Source: Membranipora membranacea
Taxonomy: Eukaryota; Bryozoa; Gymnolaemata; Cheilostomatida; Membraniporidae
Assembly (NCBI GenBank): GCA_914767715.1
Contig: OU612067.1
Span: 29,176,162 to 29,240,161, forward strand
Direction of reading: 5' to 3'
DNA: 64,000 bases
The position numbers and the translations under genes were made by a program. Of the stretch, positions 1 to 11,975 are shown piece by piece (positions within the stretch are counted from its first letter, which is position 1; each line of letters opens with the position of its first letter). Below the pieces are notes generated by a model. The model had not been told where the DNA came from. It was given only the letters and a program-made list of their open reading frames with translations, and made no database searches.

Positions 1-744
1 TAGCTGCATTACAAGATATCATCAGCCGGCTACTAGACAAACACTTTCATAAATGATCTGATGACCTCGATGTTCCCACAGTTACCACCACATTGCTTTG
101 TTCAATGTAGCAATATGCTTTTCAGTCTGTATGAGGCCAGTATAATATTGGTATATCGGACCTGTATTTAAAATTGAGCTAACACAATTTCTTGCATACT
201 ATTAAAGAGAGGAAAAATGAGTGTGAAAATAACTAGGATAAGAATAAACAATATCTAGAAGCTTACCTTGTTGTGAAGCTGATTTGTCTTCGCTTTAAGG
301 TTGGATAACACTGTTTTACTGACACTGATAAGGAGGCATATTTGTAGTTGATTAGTTTTATGATTTAAGGTCATAACAAAGCGTGTTACTAAATGTTATA
401 AAAACAAATAGAAGCAGAATAATATACAACCCAACAACAATATATCAACCCAAGTTCTTTATTATTCCCTTTGTTCATTGCTTCCACAATCGTATTCAAT
501 AATTGTGTATTCAACCATTATATATGCTGGATTGGTTTTATGAAATTTAGCTAACAAAAGAAATAAACAATTTAATGACTCACAAATATTCCAGGAATTT
601 TTTTGAACTGCGTTTTATAATAACATAGCCTAAAAGCCGAATTGTTCAGTGGTAATATGACTGTGTTTAGGATTATGTGTTGATCATTAGTTATCAATTT
701 TATAACAATGGAACAAGTTGGCGAATTTACCTAATATCATTCTG
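1..744. other. Non-coding AT-rich stretch
   Basis: I see no credible reading frame, RNA gene or repeat structure here. It is AT-rich sequence lying 5' of a truncated retrotransposon. Confidence 0.5.
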
Positions 745-1214
745 TATCACAATTCTACATTAAGATTTCACAGCGACAAACTAGAGAGCATCCAATGACG
801 CTGCTTGAAGCTGATATATCCCCATATCGAGCATTATGACGAACGCCTCATAGTGGCTAAGCTGCCTGCACTCGAAGTATTCATGTCAAATCTCTGCTCT
901 GATCACAGTGCCAAGGTCATAAATAACCTTATACATCGGCTATCCCACCTGATTCCATCCAGGCAAGACACAAACAGGCACTCTACTAGAACGCATAACA
1001 CCCTGATCAAAAAGCACCGAACTCAGAGCCTTATGAATACTATATTTTACAAATTCGGTGTATAAAATGGATTTAGTTTTCTATGTGTGACATTATAAAG
1101 AACGACTAATGCAGTTCGAATAATTTTTTAATGTAACTCATGCTCTGATTATGATTGTATTATGTACTTTCTTGAGCGGTGAAATAAAGTCCATATCTAT
1201 CTATCTATCTATCG
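745..1214 (+). mobile_element. 3' end of a CR1/L2-like non-LTR retrotransposon
   Basis: This is a 5'-truncated reverse transcriptase C-terminus. The frame reads SDKLESIQ, a stop, then RCLKLIYP followed by LPALEVF. This matches the usual 'LESIQKRALKIIYP...LPSLE' thumb motif of CR1/L2-group elements. The continuous part (805-1065) ends with a short basic tail and a stop, followed by about 130 bases of 3' UTR containing AATAAAG and a (TATC)n microsatellite at about 1194-1213. A microsatellite tail is typical of this group. The in-frame TGA near 796 shows the copy is dead. Confidence 0.8.
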
Positions 1215-1856
1215 CCATAAGAGGAGCTAGCATATGTTTTTGAACAATGACCATTAGGAAATTGCCATTAGAATTTAAAGAGCAATACAGATCATACTTT
1301 CTCTATGTTGGGACTGTAAAGCCAAACCCTCAATTACAATCTAAGGGAGAATTGGATGTGAAATCCAAAACAAATTCCTTAAGTTAGTATCAATGAGATC
1401 CATCTAGCATTATCTGAAAACCAGGAACACTACACGTGGGTGAGCGAAATAAAGTGATAGAGTTGTTTATAAACTAGGACTGCTGGTAACTAGAATTATT
1501 AGGTTTGCCAATCAAGAATAACAATTCCCGCTGCTAAAAATAAATCTACTTCAAGCGCTGTACAAATTTCCGAATAATATGGTATTACTTATTGCTGCCA
1601 AGTATTTTGTGAACTTGCATGACCGATATTGGGTATCCATGCTGACCTTTCAACAGAAAAAGTCTTGGAATACTTTACCTTTGAAAAATGTGATGATAAC
1701 CTCCCTACTGCACACATTGCACATCCATTAGCCCTAGAAGCACAATGCACAAGCACTACTCATTGTTTCTGACAATCAACAACACTACTTTGAAACTAAT
1801 TTAATTTTGACCATTATAGATTTCTAAAGAAATCCTCCCTTGACACCACTTTATTC
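1215..1856. other. Non-coding stretch
   Basis: No supported gene or structured repeat between the retrotransposon tail and the MITE. Confidence 0.45.
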
Positions 1857-2109
1857 CTAAACTACTGCTGACACAGCAGGGTTTTGCCCGGCAGAGCTAC
1901 CAGTCAAACATTTAAATAGAGAGGTGTGGCATCAAAACATATAGCCAGTAGCTTTGCATGGAGATATATGAGCTCTCAAAAAGGACTGAGTATCTTCCTC
2001 CCCAGTGGTGCCTTTAAAGTCTATCTATGATCCAACACTTTTATTAGTATTCAAATTTTTGACTGGTTGCTCTGCTGGGCGAAGCCCAGCTGTGCCAGCG
2101 GCGGTTTAA
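1857..2109. mobile_element. TTAA-flanked MITE, simple copy
   Basis: A 253-bp element has imperfect terminal inverted repeats of about 35 bp (left ACTACTGCTGACACAGC, right the complement ending GCCAGCGGCGGT). The flanks are CTAA and TTAA, so the ancestral duplication was probably TTAA. The left half closely matches the arm of the fold-back copy at 8233-8675. TTAA targets are characteristic of piggyBac-like and a few other superfamilies; no transposase is encoded, so the assignment is open. Confidence 0.75.
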
Positions 2110-2139
2110 GTTACTCAATGTTACTAAAGGGGCATGAGA

Positions 2140-2171
2140 CGAGCAGCGGCAGCACAGCAGCAGTGGTTTAA
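2140..2171. mobile_element. Solo terminal fragment of the same TTAA MITE
   Basis: The sequence GCAGCACAGCAGCAGTGGT followed by TTAA repeats the right terminus of the preceding MITE about 60 bases downstream. A similar solo end, GGCAACAGTGGTTTAA, lies near 27385. Confidence 0.5.
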
Positions 2172-4189
2172 GTTATGACGTACTGCTATGTAGGCAACAT
2201 TGACTACCTCTGCGATGTAAAGCACAGTGGTATATATACACATGAGATCGGCAAATTATATATATTTATATATATATTTATACACACATTTGTGCAATAA
2301 AGTGTCATATATTATATATCCCACTATTGTACCCATAAAAACCTTGGACAATGAGTCATTCATATAAATATATATATATATATATATATAGTTGCTTACA
2401 GTGTGTAGGGCAGATCTTTGCATTGGAGTTGTCCAACCATGTCAGGCTATTTTATCTACCATTAATTACTATTGGGTTAAGGATGCCCAACATGATTATT
2501 TAAGAGGATTTTAGACATGATTTTTTTGTGGGTCATATAAAATGACTCCTTATTTTTGAGTGACACTTAGTTGCGGCCAAATACACACAGATGTCACTTA
2601 AAAGATTTGAATCTATATATATATACATATTTAATTATAAAATATACACCTTTGTTATCATACATACTGGGATGGGCAGACTACTTAAATGCCGTTGTAA
2701 TACAATTTGTTTTATTTTACCCTTGTTCTCAATGTTTAATGTTTGAAAAATTGGCGAGGGCAATGCATAGAAACATTGACATTCAGCTCACAAATCAGAC
2801 TGACATTACAAGGAAAGCAATCGCTGCTAGCGCAACAAATACTGAGTAATAAGCGTATATGAGTTGAGTTGAATCAGAGTTCAAGTGACTCAGTTTTTAT
2901 AAAACCTGTAACAAATTCTGTTGAGATGATATTCACAGAAATAATTTTGACATGAAGTTATATTTTTTCTCTGTCATGTATCTGGCATTTTTACACCGAT
3001 TTAAATCCCCCTGCAACATATGCTTTCTTACATCGCTCCTTTTGTTGGTTGGCCAGCCAAATTACACGTTACATTGATGAGGCTCTCGACCAAGAGAGGG
3101 AGAGGGATACTGATTGTAACATATAAACGCTTTTCACACTTGGGACATCACTGGACATCTTACTTTTTATTCAGCCCGGAAAAAGTTAATACGATGAAAA
3201 TAAGAGTTTTGTTTGCCTGAAATATCAAGACTTAAAGTTGAGCCATTCTAGAGTAAACAGAGTTATCGGCGCTAAGTTGAGCGCAACAAAGCTCCCATTC
3301 CATTGCTTTTTTGTTGACCAGATTTAAAGCTTTCATAAATTTTGAATGAGACACAAACAAAACATATTATCAATGTGGACATTTTAGGTGAAGGCTGGCC
3401 TTAAGTCTATCACCCACACATCAAAAATAAAGAAATAAAATTAAATGGCTCTCTCTCACATAGTGATATAGGAATACTACATACTCAGTTTAGTGGCTTC
3501 TTGATCACAATGAACTGTTAATTATAAGTGGTGTATAGCCTCATACTGCATCAGGCTGTAATTTTTCTCAGTTTTTCATAATGAAGTGTTTTTCTAACCC
3601 GCAAATTGGTCGCAACACATACCACGCTCAAACCAGCACACATCATCCAGCATACTACATAATATGGCTGTTTTCTCTGGATATCCAGGTCATAGATTGT
3701 GTGGACTAGTGAGCCAAACATCTTTCTTGGGATTTGGTTTCTGTCTATGTTTGGAGACTTAGAAAAAAGAGTGCGGCTGCCATAATGGGTGCTTGAAATG
3801 CACCTATTAAATTACATAGGACAAACATTTGAGAAAAAATTATTATGTGACCATGTTCCAAGGCTATGATAAGTTCGTAAACTGAAAAGCTATAGCAGGC
3901 CTTTACAGAGGAAGTCATTCAAAAAAGCAGCTATGGGAGTTATCTGAAAAATCAAAATTTGCTGCTTTGTGGGAATGGGCTTCTATTATACCAATCTTTC
4001 ATAGTCAAATTTATCTAATTATTTACATGAAACTTAATTCGAACAGTTATCGAAAAGAACCGCCTGCTCAAATACAAAGTTTTTGGTTTCTCATTTTTGA
4101 TACATGTCTGTTGTATCACTATTCTAAATATAGACTAATGATTCTGGAAATCTGGAGTCTGGAATATTCCTAGTCAATGACTTTTGAAT
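2172..4189. other. AT-rich non-coding stretch with TA microsatellites
   Basis: Two alternating TA tracts lie at about 2258-2285 and 2363-2390. I see no gene; the short open frames here have no recognisable domains and no splice context. Confidence 0.5.
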
Positions 4190-4370
4190 TATTTCAGGTT
4201 GAGACGCAGCTACCTGTGAAAATTCATTTTGGAGCAAAAAGTGCCCCTTTTAAGTAGGGGCCCTCTTCGCCTTATTATTGATTATTTATGCAGGAGACTT
4301 GGAACTAACAGGAGGAGTGATATTGTTTAAAACTTTATTTTATTAGGCTTCCTGTCTTCGAGGCTTGTCT
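4190..4370. repeat. Interspersed repeat, copy 1
   Basis: About 180 bases match the reverse complement of 33876-34070. Shared blocks include CATTTTGGAGCAAAAAGTGC, GGAGGAGTGA and a CTTCCTGT(C/G)TTCGAG block. It abuts the 3' side of the minus-strand RNase H element, so part may be that element's 3' UTR. Confidence 0.6.
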
Positions 4371-4429
4371 TGTCTTTGAGAAGGGGCTGACTGAGGTAAC
4401 TCAGATCAACCTGGGTTTAGGTCTCAGGG

Positions 4430-5440
4430 ACCCATAGAACTCAAGCCTTCCATAAAACAAGGTTTAATCTAGTATCGTTGTTCAAAACGCCCCGAAATAC
4501 ATATGAATCGGAGCAGATCTGAAACTGTGATGCACGTTGGCTTAGCTGCCTCACGTGTCTGTAGAAATGGCATGAGGTTACAAAGAGAAGGGCTGTGACC
4601 ACATTTTGGACAGTCTATTTCATCTGTTAGCTAGAGTTTTTGCAGGTGTACCTTGAATGGCCGTGACCAGTTGCAACTGATATGAGGTTACTAATCTCTG
4701 AGCGTCCAAAGCAGAGGAGCCCAGTTTCAAATATTAGATTCAGTTCACTAATGAATGATTTTGTATGATTACCATGTTTACAATTTCTCCAATAAATAAT
4801 TTTCGAATCTATCACCCACTCTTTGATTCCCTGCTTTATGACTGATTGGGTTACAGGGAGTGCTGGTTCTGGACCATAAAATTCACGGGCAAAACCAGCA
4901 TTTGCAAGTAAGTCCGCTTGTTCATTTCCATAGATGCCAATATATCCTGGTACCCAAATGACCTTGATATTATTTCCACGTCCAAGTAATTTTAGCTTGT
5001 TTCGTTTCGGCATTCTAAGACTATTTTGGAAGTGTGTATGTGTTAATTAAGCGCATGCATTGCAGCCTGGCTATCAATATAGATGGCAATATTCAGACCT
5101 TCTAAAAATTAAACAGTTGTGAGAGCATTTGAGACAGCAGTAATTTCAGCTTGGAATACTGTTCCTGTGTTTCCAAGGCATTGAAACTCTTCTATATCTC
5201 GTACAAATGGATGATTATTATTACTAGTAATATATACACCTGACCCAACGCCGAGATCATTTCGTGAACCATCTGTATAAACATTGATGTCGCAGTCAGT
5301 TTTAACATCCCGTTCTATCCACCGCTCACGATCTGGTACCTCAAATTTCACATGAATCATACCAAACACCACTTTGAGGCTTAAAATTGATTCGTGTAAT
5401 ATCATTGCTGTCATTGATGAGCAACAGAATATTATCTAGA
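4430..5440 (-). mobile_element. RNase H domain of a non-LTR retrotransposon (I/Jockey/R1-like group)
   Basis: Two adjacent minus-strand frames (5414-5109 and 5013-4627) plus the bases between them form one RNase HI domain with frame breaks. All four catalytic acidic residues are visible: Asp in YTDGS, Glu in FQAE, Asp in YIDSQAA (between the two frames) and Asp in NEQAD, with the WVPG...GNEQAD block. After the domain comes a Cys-X2-Cys segment (DCPKCGH). Non-LTR elements of the I, R1 and LOA groups carry an RNase H after the RT. The RT is absent, so this is a 5'-truncated dead copy. Confidence 0.85.
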
Positions 5441-7599
5441 TTCAAATCGAATGTCACAATTTGATGATTAAATTCAAAAATCTTAAAAGGTTACTTTTAT
5501 GACAAAAAATTTACAACTTGCCCATTAGCACTCTTCCGGTGAAATTCTTGTCACAAACTAATGTTCAAAGAATAAAATTAGGGTGAAACCTTAAACCAGT
5601 TAGGCAAATGTGGTCTATATGTTACCAGGTCTAAGATGAAAGCCTTCAGAGAACAAACTAGTCGGGAATTCAAGATGTAAAAAATGTGATCACATTTGTG
5701 TCATATCGATCAATCAACCGATGCAGAGTTGGTTTGAAATATTGAGACAGTCAATGACAGATAAAGGATTTGTAACACCAGCAGTGTGTCTCAAGACACT
5801 GCACTATTATCACTGAAGGTTCTGAGCCAGAAATCACCAGTTTAGAGTGATCATAAGTTGGTCTTTATCTGAACTAATTTGTATTTAGCATGTTTCTAAG
5901 CTGATGCCACTCTCTCACACCTACATTTTCTACAATAACACGCCGACCATTGAGCAGGTAATCCTCTTCGCATGTTTCCCATGCTGTATTTGCAAGTAAC
6001 AATAATGTGTTAAACAGCAGATATTTTGAAGTCGATCATTAAGAAAACTAGGAGTGTTGAGGGTAAGTAAGCCAGGCAGTTTGTCTTAAATTTCCCGGCA
6101 TGAACCGATCAATGATCCTCTATAAATATGGTAGTTGTATGTCCTTTTATCAGAGGAAGACAATCATTGTGAGATGTTTGATTGAATCAAAACTAGTCTG
6201 GTTCCTTGACATTGTAGGCTGAGACTGGTAGCTTCTTTGTGCTATTTTCTGTAACGGCACTGTTCAGCCTTTCAATACAATTTATATCTCACAAATTTTG
6301 GAATTTAAGTTAATTGAATTGACAAATTCATCGAAATCACTGTCTTTTATTTTATGAACGAGGCTGGCTGCTATGCTCTTAATTCAGTTACAGTGATGGG
6401 GGAAATATGATGTCCAAACGAGGTGAATAGATGAAGTGTAGGTCAGGGAATGAGTACTGAGGGTATGTGTATGAGGGTATACAGGCTGTGCTATCGAAGA
6501 TCTAACAATTGCAACCATGTCATCCGATCTGCTTTGATCAATTATCTTGAAAAATGCTTAAACAATCAGTTTGCCATGCAAAAATCATTGATGTAATATT
6601 GTTGCTGTTTGTAAGACACCACTCTCAGATGTAGAAGTTACTGTCTGCAACTATTTTATCATTTATCATATTCGCCTTCACTGTGATTATGCTAAGCAAA
6701 GTTTAAATCTACGAATAAATGTTTCCTCTTACATGATTCAAAACATTAGAACCCATCAACTTGAACACTTTCACAGTCTCAAAGCACCACTCGGTAAGTT
6801 AAAGTCTGAAAAATGTGAAATTCACTTCAGAGTAAATTATTGTTACCCGTTGGTCATGTTGATTAAGACTAATAATATTGGAGATACTTCAAACTATCTC
6901 AAATAATGCAACCCTTACCGAAACCTAAAATTTAATGATCCCTCCATTGGACTCTTATAATGTCTCCTCAAAATTAAATCCTAGCCTTCAACCAATTTTG
7001 ATAATTCTAGGCCATATTATACAAAATTGTATAAAGGATTTTATTTTCGATTTTATGGATACATGGTATCAGCTGTTTTATTTACAGATGATGAATGTAC
7101 TTTATTGCCTCACAGCATTTCTGATGCTAGCTGGAATCAGCTATGCTGGATTCGAAAACTGCAGAGTTGTTAATGGTCCTCCTTTGTAGGGAAGGAAAGT
7201 AAACACCTTCAATAAACATACCAGGACTTCACAACAATTACCTGCAGCAAAGTTAATCAATATGTTTTTAAAGTGTTGAAGAGAAATAAAAGTCATCCCA
7301 ATACCATCCCTTAGAAATTGTTAATATAAAACTTTGGCTAATTGTGAAAACATCTGAATTATGTAATTTAGGTGTGACAGTTACAAAATTCAGATTTAAG
7401 CGATACATTGAATAGTCATTATCAACATTGGTAACCAGGGATATCTTGCATTGATGAAATGTGATCACAACAACATATACACCGGCAAACAAATCGCCAA
7501 TGAAATGAAGAAACATGTGTGTAGAGACTGCATATCTTAATATGCTGCACATGGCTGACATTTTCAATTAAAAGCAAAACACATTATAAGATCTGAGAT
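5441..7599. other. Non-coding stretch
   Basis: No gene, RNA or repeat that I can support. The short open frames (for example 6935-7189) show no domain and no conserved splice context. Confidence 0.45.
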
Positions 7600-8232
7600 G
7601 TTAAGAGGGGTTGCCAAATTGAAAAGAAAAAACAAAACAAAGTAGTGATGATGTTAATTGATTTTTGTAAAGCACTTGATTGTGTCAATCATCAAATCTT
7701 ATTAAATAAACTTAGGAAATTAAACTTTACCGACTCAGCATTGTCTTTCCTTTCCTCGTCCTTACAGGATTGCAGGCAATATGTGAAAGTAAACAATGAC
7801 ATATCTTCGATTCTTTAAATTTATGACTTGCTCCAGATTAAGTTATTTTTCTAAATCATATGCATATGCGGCTGACACTATGTTCATAACAAGCCATCCT
7901 GATCCTTGAGATCGCACAGCAATCTGCAACAAAGACCTGATCTCCATCAACAACTGGTGCATTTCAAACCATATGACCATAAACAATTCCCATTTTTTAT
8001 TCACTGGGGACTAGCAATATTCATTTATCCTAAAAATAGGCAACAAGAACCTTACACAAGAGCAAGACACTAATCTTTTAGGATTCAATGTAACAGACAA
8101 TTTTTCCTGAAACATACACTGTGATAGTGTTTTTGAGAAAGTTTCAAAAAACACTAATCTTTTACAATTATGCAGACCCTATCTGACCACCTGATCTGTC
8201 AAACAATTCTATTATCAGTTTATACATTGCTA

Positions 8233-8675
8233 TTAAACCACTGCTGACACAGCTGGGCTTTGCCCAGCAGTGCCACCAGCCAAAAATTTAAATAGAGAGT
8301 TGTGGCATCAAAACATCTAACCAGTAGCTTTGAATGGAGCTCTCAAAATGTAAGGAACATCTTCTTCTCCAGCCATCCACCGTTAGTGATGACATATGTT
8401 GAGGTTGACCAATCAGGTGCCTTTAAAATCTAGCTGAGATCTAACATTTTTAATAGTAATGGATGTCAGCTAGATTTTAAAGGCACCTGATTGGTCAACC
8501 TCAACATATGTCATCACTAATGGTGTATGAAGAAGAAGATACTCCTTACATTTTGAGAGCTCATATAACATCATTCAAAGCTACTGGCTAGATGTTTTGA
8601 TGCCACAACTCTCTATTTAAACATTTTACTGGTGGCTATGCTGGGCAAAGCCCAGCTGTGGCAGCAGTGGTTTAA
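8233..8675. mobile_element. TTAA-flanked fold-back MITE inside a retrotransposon
   Basis: A 443-bp near-complete palindrome is flanked by TTAA on both sides (8233-8236, 8672-8675) and centred near 8455. Each arm is about 215 bp. Its termini (ACCACTGCTGACACAGC) and arm match the simple copy at 1857-2109. It lies within the thumb region of the host reverse transcriptase, and the frame continues across it (TLL-LIYGI) when it is removed with one TTAA retained. Confidence 0.85.
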
Positions 8676-8929
8676 TATATGGAATACATATTTACTACAA
8701 TCTTTCACCCTCAACATACACAGACCAGATTTTTTTGCAACAAAAAAGAGCATTGCGTATTATTGCCAATGTTCACCATATACCATATCATTTAATATCA
8801 ACAAACGAAATGTGTTCGCATCTAAAAATATTACCGTTACCACTTCTAAATAATTAATTTACCTACCTTTACAGATTCAAAGTTATGTACAATTTATCAC
8901 CTCAATACATTTCTGAATTCTTTGTAAAT

Positions 8930-8935
8930 GTAGAG
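8930..8935. repeat. Target site duplication, left copy (GTAGAG)
   Basis: GTAGAG immediately precedes the left terminus TACCGTGG and recurs at 11414-11419 immediately after the right terminus CCACGGTA. Confidence 0.8.
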
Positions 8936-9027
8936 TACCGTGGCCCAGAAAGCCGGATAAAACTAAACTTATCTGCTGTGAATTTAATATAAAATGGCCT
9001 GAATTGAATTAAATATTTCATTGAATT

Positions 9028-9165
9028 TAATCAAACTTCTCTGCATCAAACTTTTCTGTTCTGCATCAAACTTTTCTGTTCTGCATCAAACTTTTCTACT
9101 CTGCATCAAACTTTTCTAGGCTACTCTGAATCAAACTTTACTACTTTGAACCTAACTTTTCCGCT
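9028..9165 (-). repeat. Minisatellite in the left inverted repeat
   Basis: About six to seven imperfect units of 17-22 bp contain TGCATCAAACTTTTCT. They are the reverse complement of the units in the right arm. Confidence 0.85.
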
Positions 9166-9250
9166 CCATTGATATCAACCACCCTATATTATATATTGCT
9201 GTATGTAGGTCCTCAGTCTACCAATAGTTCATAGTCAATAGGCTTTCATT

Positions 9251-9315
9251 TCAAGGGAGATTACTCGGAAAACATAACCTCATTGAGGTTATGTTTTTCG
9301 GAGTAATCTCCCTTG
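9251..9315. repeat. Near-perfect 65-bp hairpin
   Basis: The arms are TCAAGGGAGATTACTCGG and its complement with almost no loop, meeting at a CATTG centre. It lies just inside the left inverted repeat and may be a separate small MITE. GGGAGAT(A/T)A-type ends recur at 20700, 26500, 38625 and 61545. Confidence 0.8.
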
Positions 9316-11111
9316 ATTATTTACAGATGAGACAATACTTTTGCAAAGTTTTATATAAGCCATAAAGGCAGCAGATGAGACCTTTTGCTGTAAAAACTCC
9401 TTGGTTTCAGCTAACTACGATTGATCTACATATTCAGTAATACAAAAATTTTACCTATATACTGAAACAAAAAAGTATCAAAAAATCTTAATTTTCAATA
9501 CAATTAAAATTGAACAATGATATATTAAAATATAAAGGACAACTCCTGACACAACCCCATTCATCATTGATGATTTGCAATAGAACTGCATGGCATTCTT
9601 AATCAAGGCTACAGTCACACAGCATGGACAATATGTTTCTCCCAAACATTTCGAACAGCTTTATCAGAAGTATCTATTTAAACTGGTTTATACAGGGAGA
9701 CCCTCTGTTTGCTTTTCTAGACAAATTATTATTTCTTCATGTATGTTGGATTCTAAACCTGTCCAGCACATAAATGTGAAAAGTGTATCATCATAGAAAA
9801 TTGTTGATTGCCTCAACAGACAGAAAGTCTCATTCTCTTCGGACCCATCCTTTCACAAATTTCGTTAGGCTATACGCTGAAGCTTAGCTATTATCATGTA
9901 TGAGTCTGAGTATGTATGAGTCAGATTGCTAACAAAAATGTATAACATTCTGCTGATGCAAAGCAATAAAACCTCATAGAAAACAAAGAGCTGGCATCTG
10001 ACCAGATTCAATTCTATTTCATGACACCTGCTCTTACTAAAATAATTACCCTAGTAGAGGCTGGCCCTTGCAAAAACCTCCGCACCACTTAGAATACTAT
10101 TATTACATCGGTATGTATTACCTAGGTAAAAACCCCCAGTAATTTTCCCTAATGTATTGGGATGTTTTCTTGAACTGCAATTTTAGCCTGTCCATATTAT
10201 CAAAGTAGTAGTATTATCTCCTGTGTGGTTATGCAGCAACCCACTGGTGTGAATTGTCATGTTTGTATCAGTATCAATTAAAAGTTTGACAAATTGTTTG
10301 AAAATGTGGTATTAGGTCAGACTAGTGTTAACAGAATGAATTAGGTTTTCGGGTGAGGATTGTGGCCAGCAAAACCATAAGTCCATTTATTTGTAGTGAC
10401 CTCACTTAGATTGCTGCAGAATTCATATTGCCAAGCTAGCAGAAACCCATGTCCATACATTGCTTCATTTTTTTTAAATGTTATATTGGTTATTATAGAA
10501 ACTTCATGGAAATCGATTATTGGTAATGAGTGGAAGAATAAATTTTATGACTTTACCATTAGTAAGATAGCAATGAAAATTCCCTTTTTGTATAGTATAA
10601 GAAAGATTTGTGGCTGAGGGCAGTCAGTCTAGGGCTGGTTATAAGCTGTTGCCCTTAGTATAGTAAAGGTCGCTATTACAGTTTGTTCCCAAAAACTAGG
10701 CTTGTTTCCTGACTTACGAAACAAGTATGATAAAAGTAGTGGTTAGGCCCACAAATAAAATTGAAGTTTCATTGTGACTGTATACGACAAAAGGTCCCAC
10801 TTGTAAGGATTATCCATTTGCTGTCAAATCTATTTGGGAATTAAAATAATATTTATAAATGTATTGATTTCTTAAACCTGTGTATTATTGAAATTCCCTG
10901 ATTAAAAACTTGTAGTTTATAAAGCTGAGGATAACAGCCTGCATGGTACCAAATCTTAAATAATAGACCTGCATGTATGGTATAAAATATTTGTACTGGG
11001 AACGCCCAAAAATAGCTGGTTACTCATCTTTCATCTTCCTTCTAACAAATTTCTAGATTGAGGACCTGCATACAGTAATACATAGTATATAGGGTGGTTG
11101 ATATCAATGGA

Positions 11112-11325
11112 GCGGAAAAGTTTGATTCAGAGTAGAAAAGTTTGATGCAGCAGAACAAAAAGTTTGATGCAGAGTATAAAAGTTTGATGCAGAACAGTAA
11201 AGTTTGATGCAGAACAGAAAAGTTTAATTCAGAGTAGAAAAGTTTGATTAAGAGGAGAAAAGTTTGATACAGAACTTGAAAGTTTGATGCAGAAAAGTTT
11301 AATGCAGAAAAGTTTGAATAAATTC
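11112..11325 (+). repeat. Minisatellite in the right inverted repeat
   Basis: About ten imperfect units of 14-20 bp share AAAAGTTTGATGCAGA. This arm has more units than the left one, which explains the unequal arm lengths. Confidence 0.85.
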
Positions 11326-11413
11326 ACTGGAATGTTTAATTCAATTCAGGCCTTTTTTAAATTAAATTCACAGCAGATAAGTTTAATTTTATCCGGCTTT
11401 CTGGGCCACGGTA

Positions 11414-11419
11414 GTAGAG
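11414..11419. repeat. Target site duplication, right copy (GTAGAG)
   Basis: Perfect copy of 8930-8935. The host reading frame continues as AAT GTA GAG AAT AGA when one copy is kept. Confidence 0.8.
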
Positions 11420-11975
11420 AATAGATTTCCTAAGCGAAATGATAAACCATTTGACAACCATCATGTAGTTGCAAGCAAACTCAATGGCTTACCTTACCAT
11501 ATCAGATCAGTTGACAAGTTTAAACACTTTAAAACAATGCTCATCAAACATATATACAAATCTATATATTTTAATTCACTTATTTTTTCCTTGTTTTTAT
11601 GTCACATCATGTAAAACATCTTTTCAAGATAATGTTGATGACAATAAAGTGATAAGAAAAAAATACAGGTCACTGGACCCAGCTGGCAAACTAAATGTAC
11701 GATGTTGAAAAGTTATAGGGAATGTCACCAAGTCAATCTAAGAAACTGTTTAAATTACACCCTTCAGCAAATAATCTTTTGGACAATTTCATAGCGCCCT
11801 TTTATAACAGCTTACCTTCAACCTTGCGTGCCACTACAGCCATTACCATTTAGTTTTTTCACAAATAACATGATAATTTACTATTACTATCACTATTATT
11901 GTATTTTTTTCGTTTTGAGGGCTCATACCACTAAATATTCTTTGAGAATGAAACTTATGCAAATAAAGTGTTATG

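Larger units (their letters stand above)
8936..11413. mobile_element. 2.48-kb non-autonomous transposon with long inverted repeats and internal minisatellites
   Basis: The ends are inverted copies beginning TACCGTGGCCCAGAAAGC. The inverted repeat runs inward about 285 bp on the left (to about 9222) and about 365 bp on the right (from about 11050), ending in GGTCCTCA. Both arms carry tandem units around the core AAGTTTGATGCAG. A 6-bp duplication GTAGAG flanks it. The interior of about 1.8 kb has no transposase-like frame that I can see. A 6-bp duplication does not fit hAT (8), Tc/mariner (TA) or piggyBac (TTAA), so the superfamily is left open. Confidence 0.8.
7600..11975 (+). mobile_element. 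Non-LTR retrotransposon remnant interrupted by two other transposons
   Basis: Segments of one reverse transcriptase occur in order: LIDFCKALDCVNHQ (palm motif A, near 7650), a deleted centre, AYAADTMF (palm motif C, near 7860), the thumb near 7920-8230, then YGIHIYY...LQQKRALRII (8677-8760), YRFKVMYNLSPQYISEFF (8865-8925), and finally NGLPYHIRSVDKFKHF (11481-11530) and a 3' UTR with AATAAAG near 11960. The gaps are a MITE (8233-8675) and an inverted-repeat transposon (8936-11413). Removing each with one copy of its target duplication restores the reading frame. Motif style fits the CR1/Jockey group. Several stops and frameshifts show it is inactive. Confidence 0.85.

Noticed and set aside
2571-2849. 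92-codon gene
   Set aside because: AT-microsatellite-derived composition and no recognisable motif.
9028-9165. CRISPR-like array of repeats
   Set aside because: Units are contiguous and imperfect without regular spacers, lie in a eukaryotic transposon arm, and recur inverted in the other arm.
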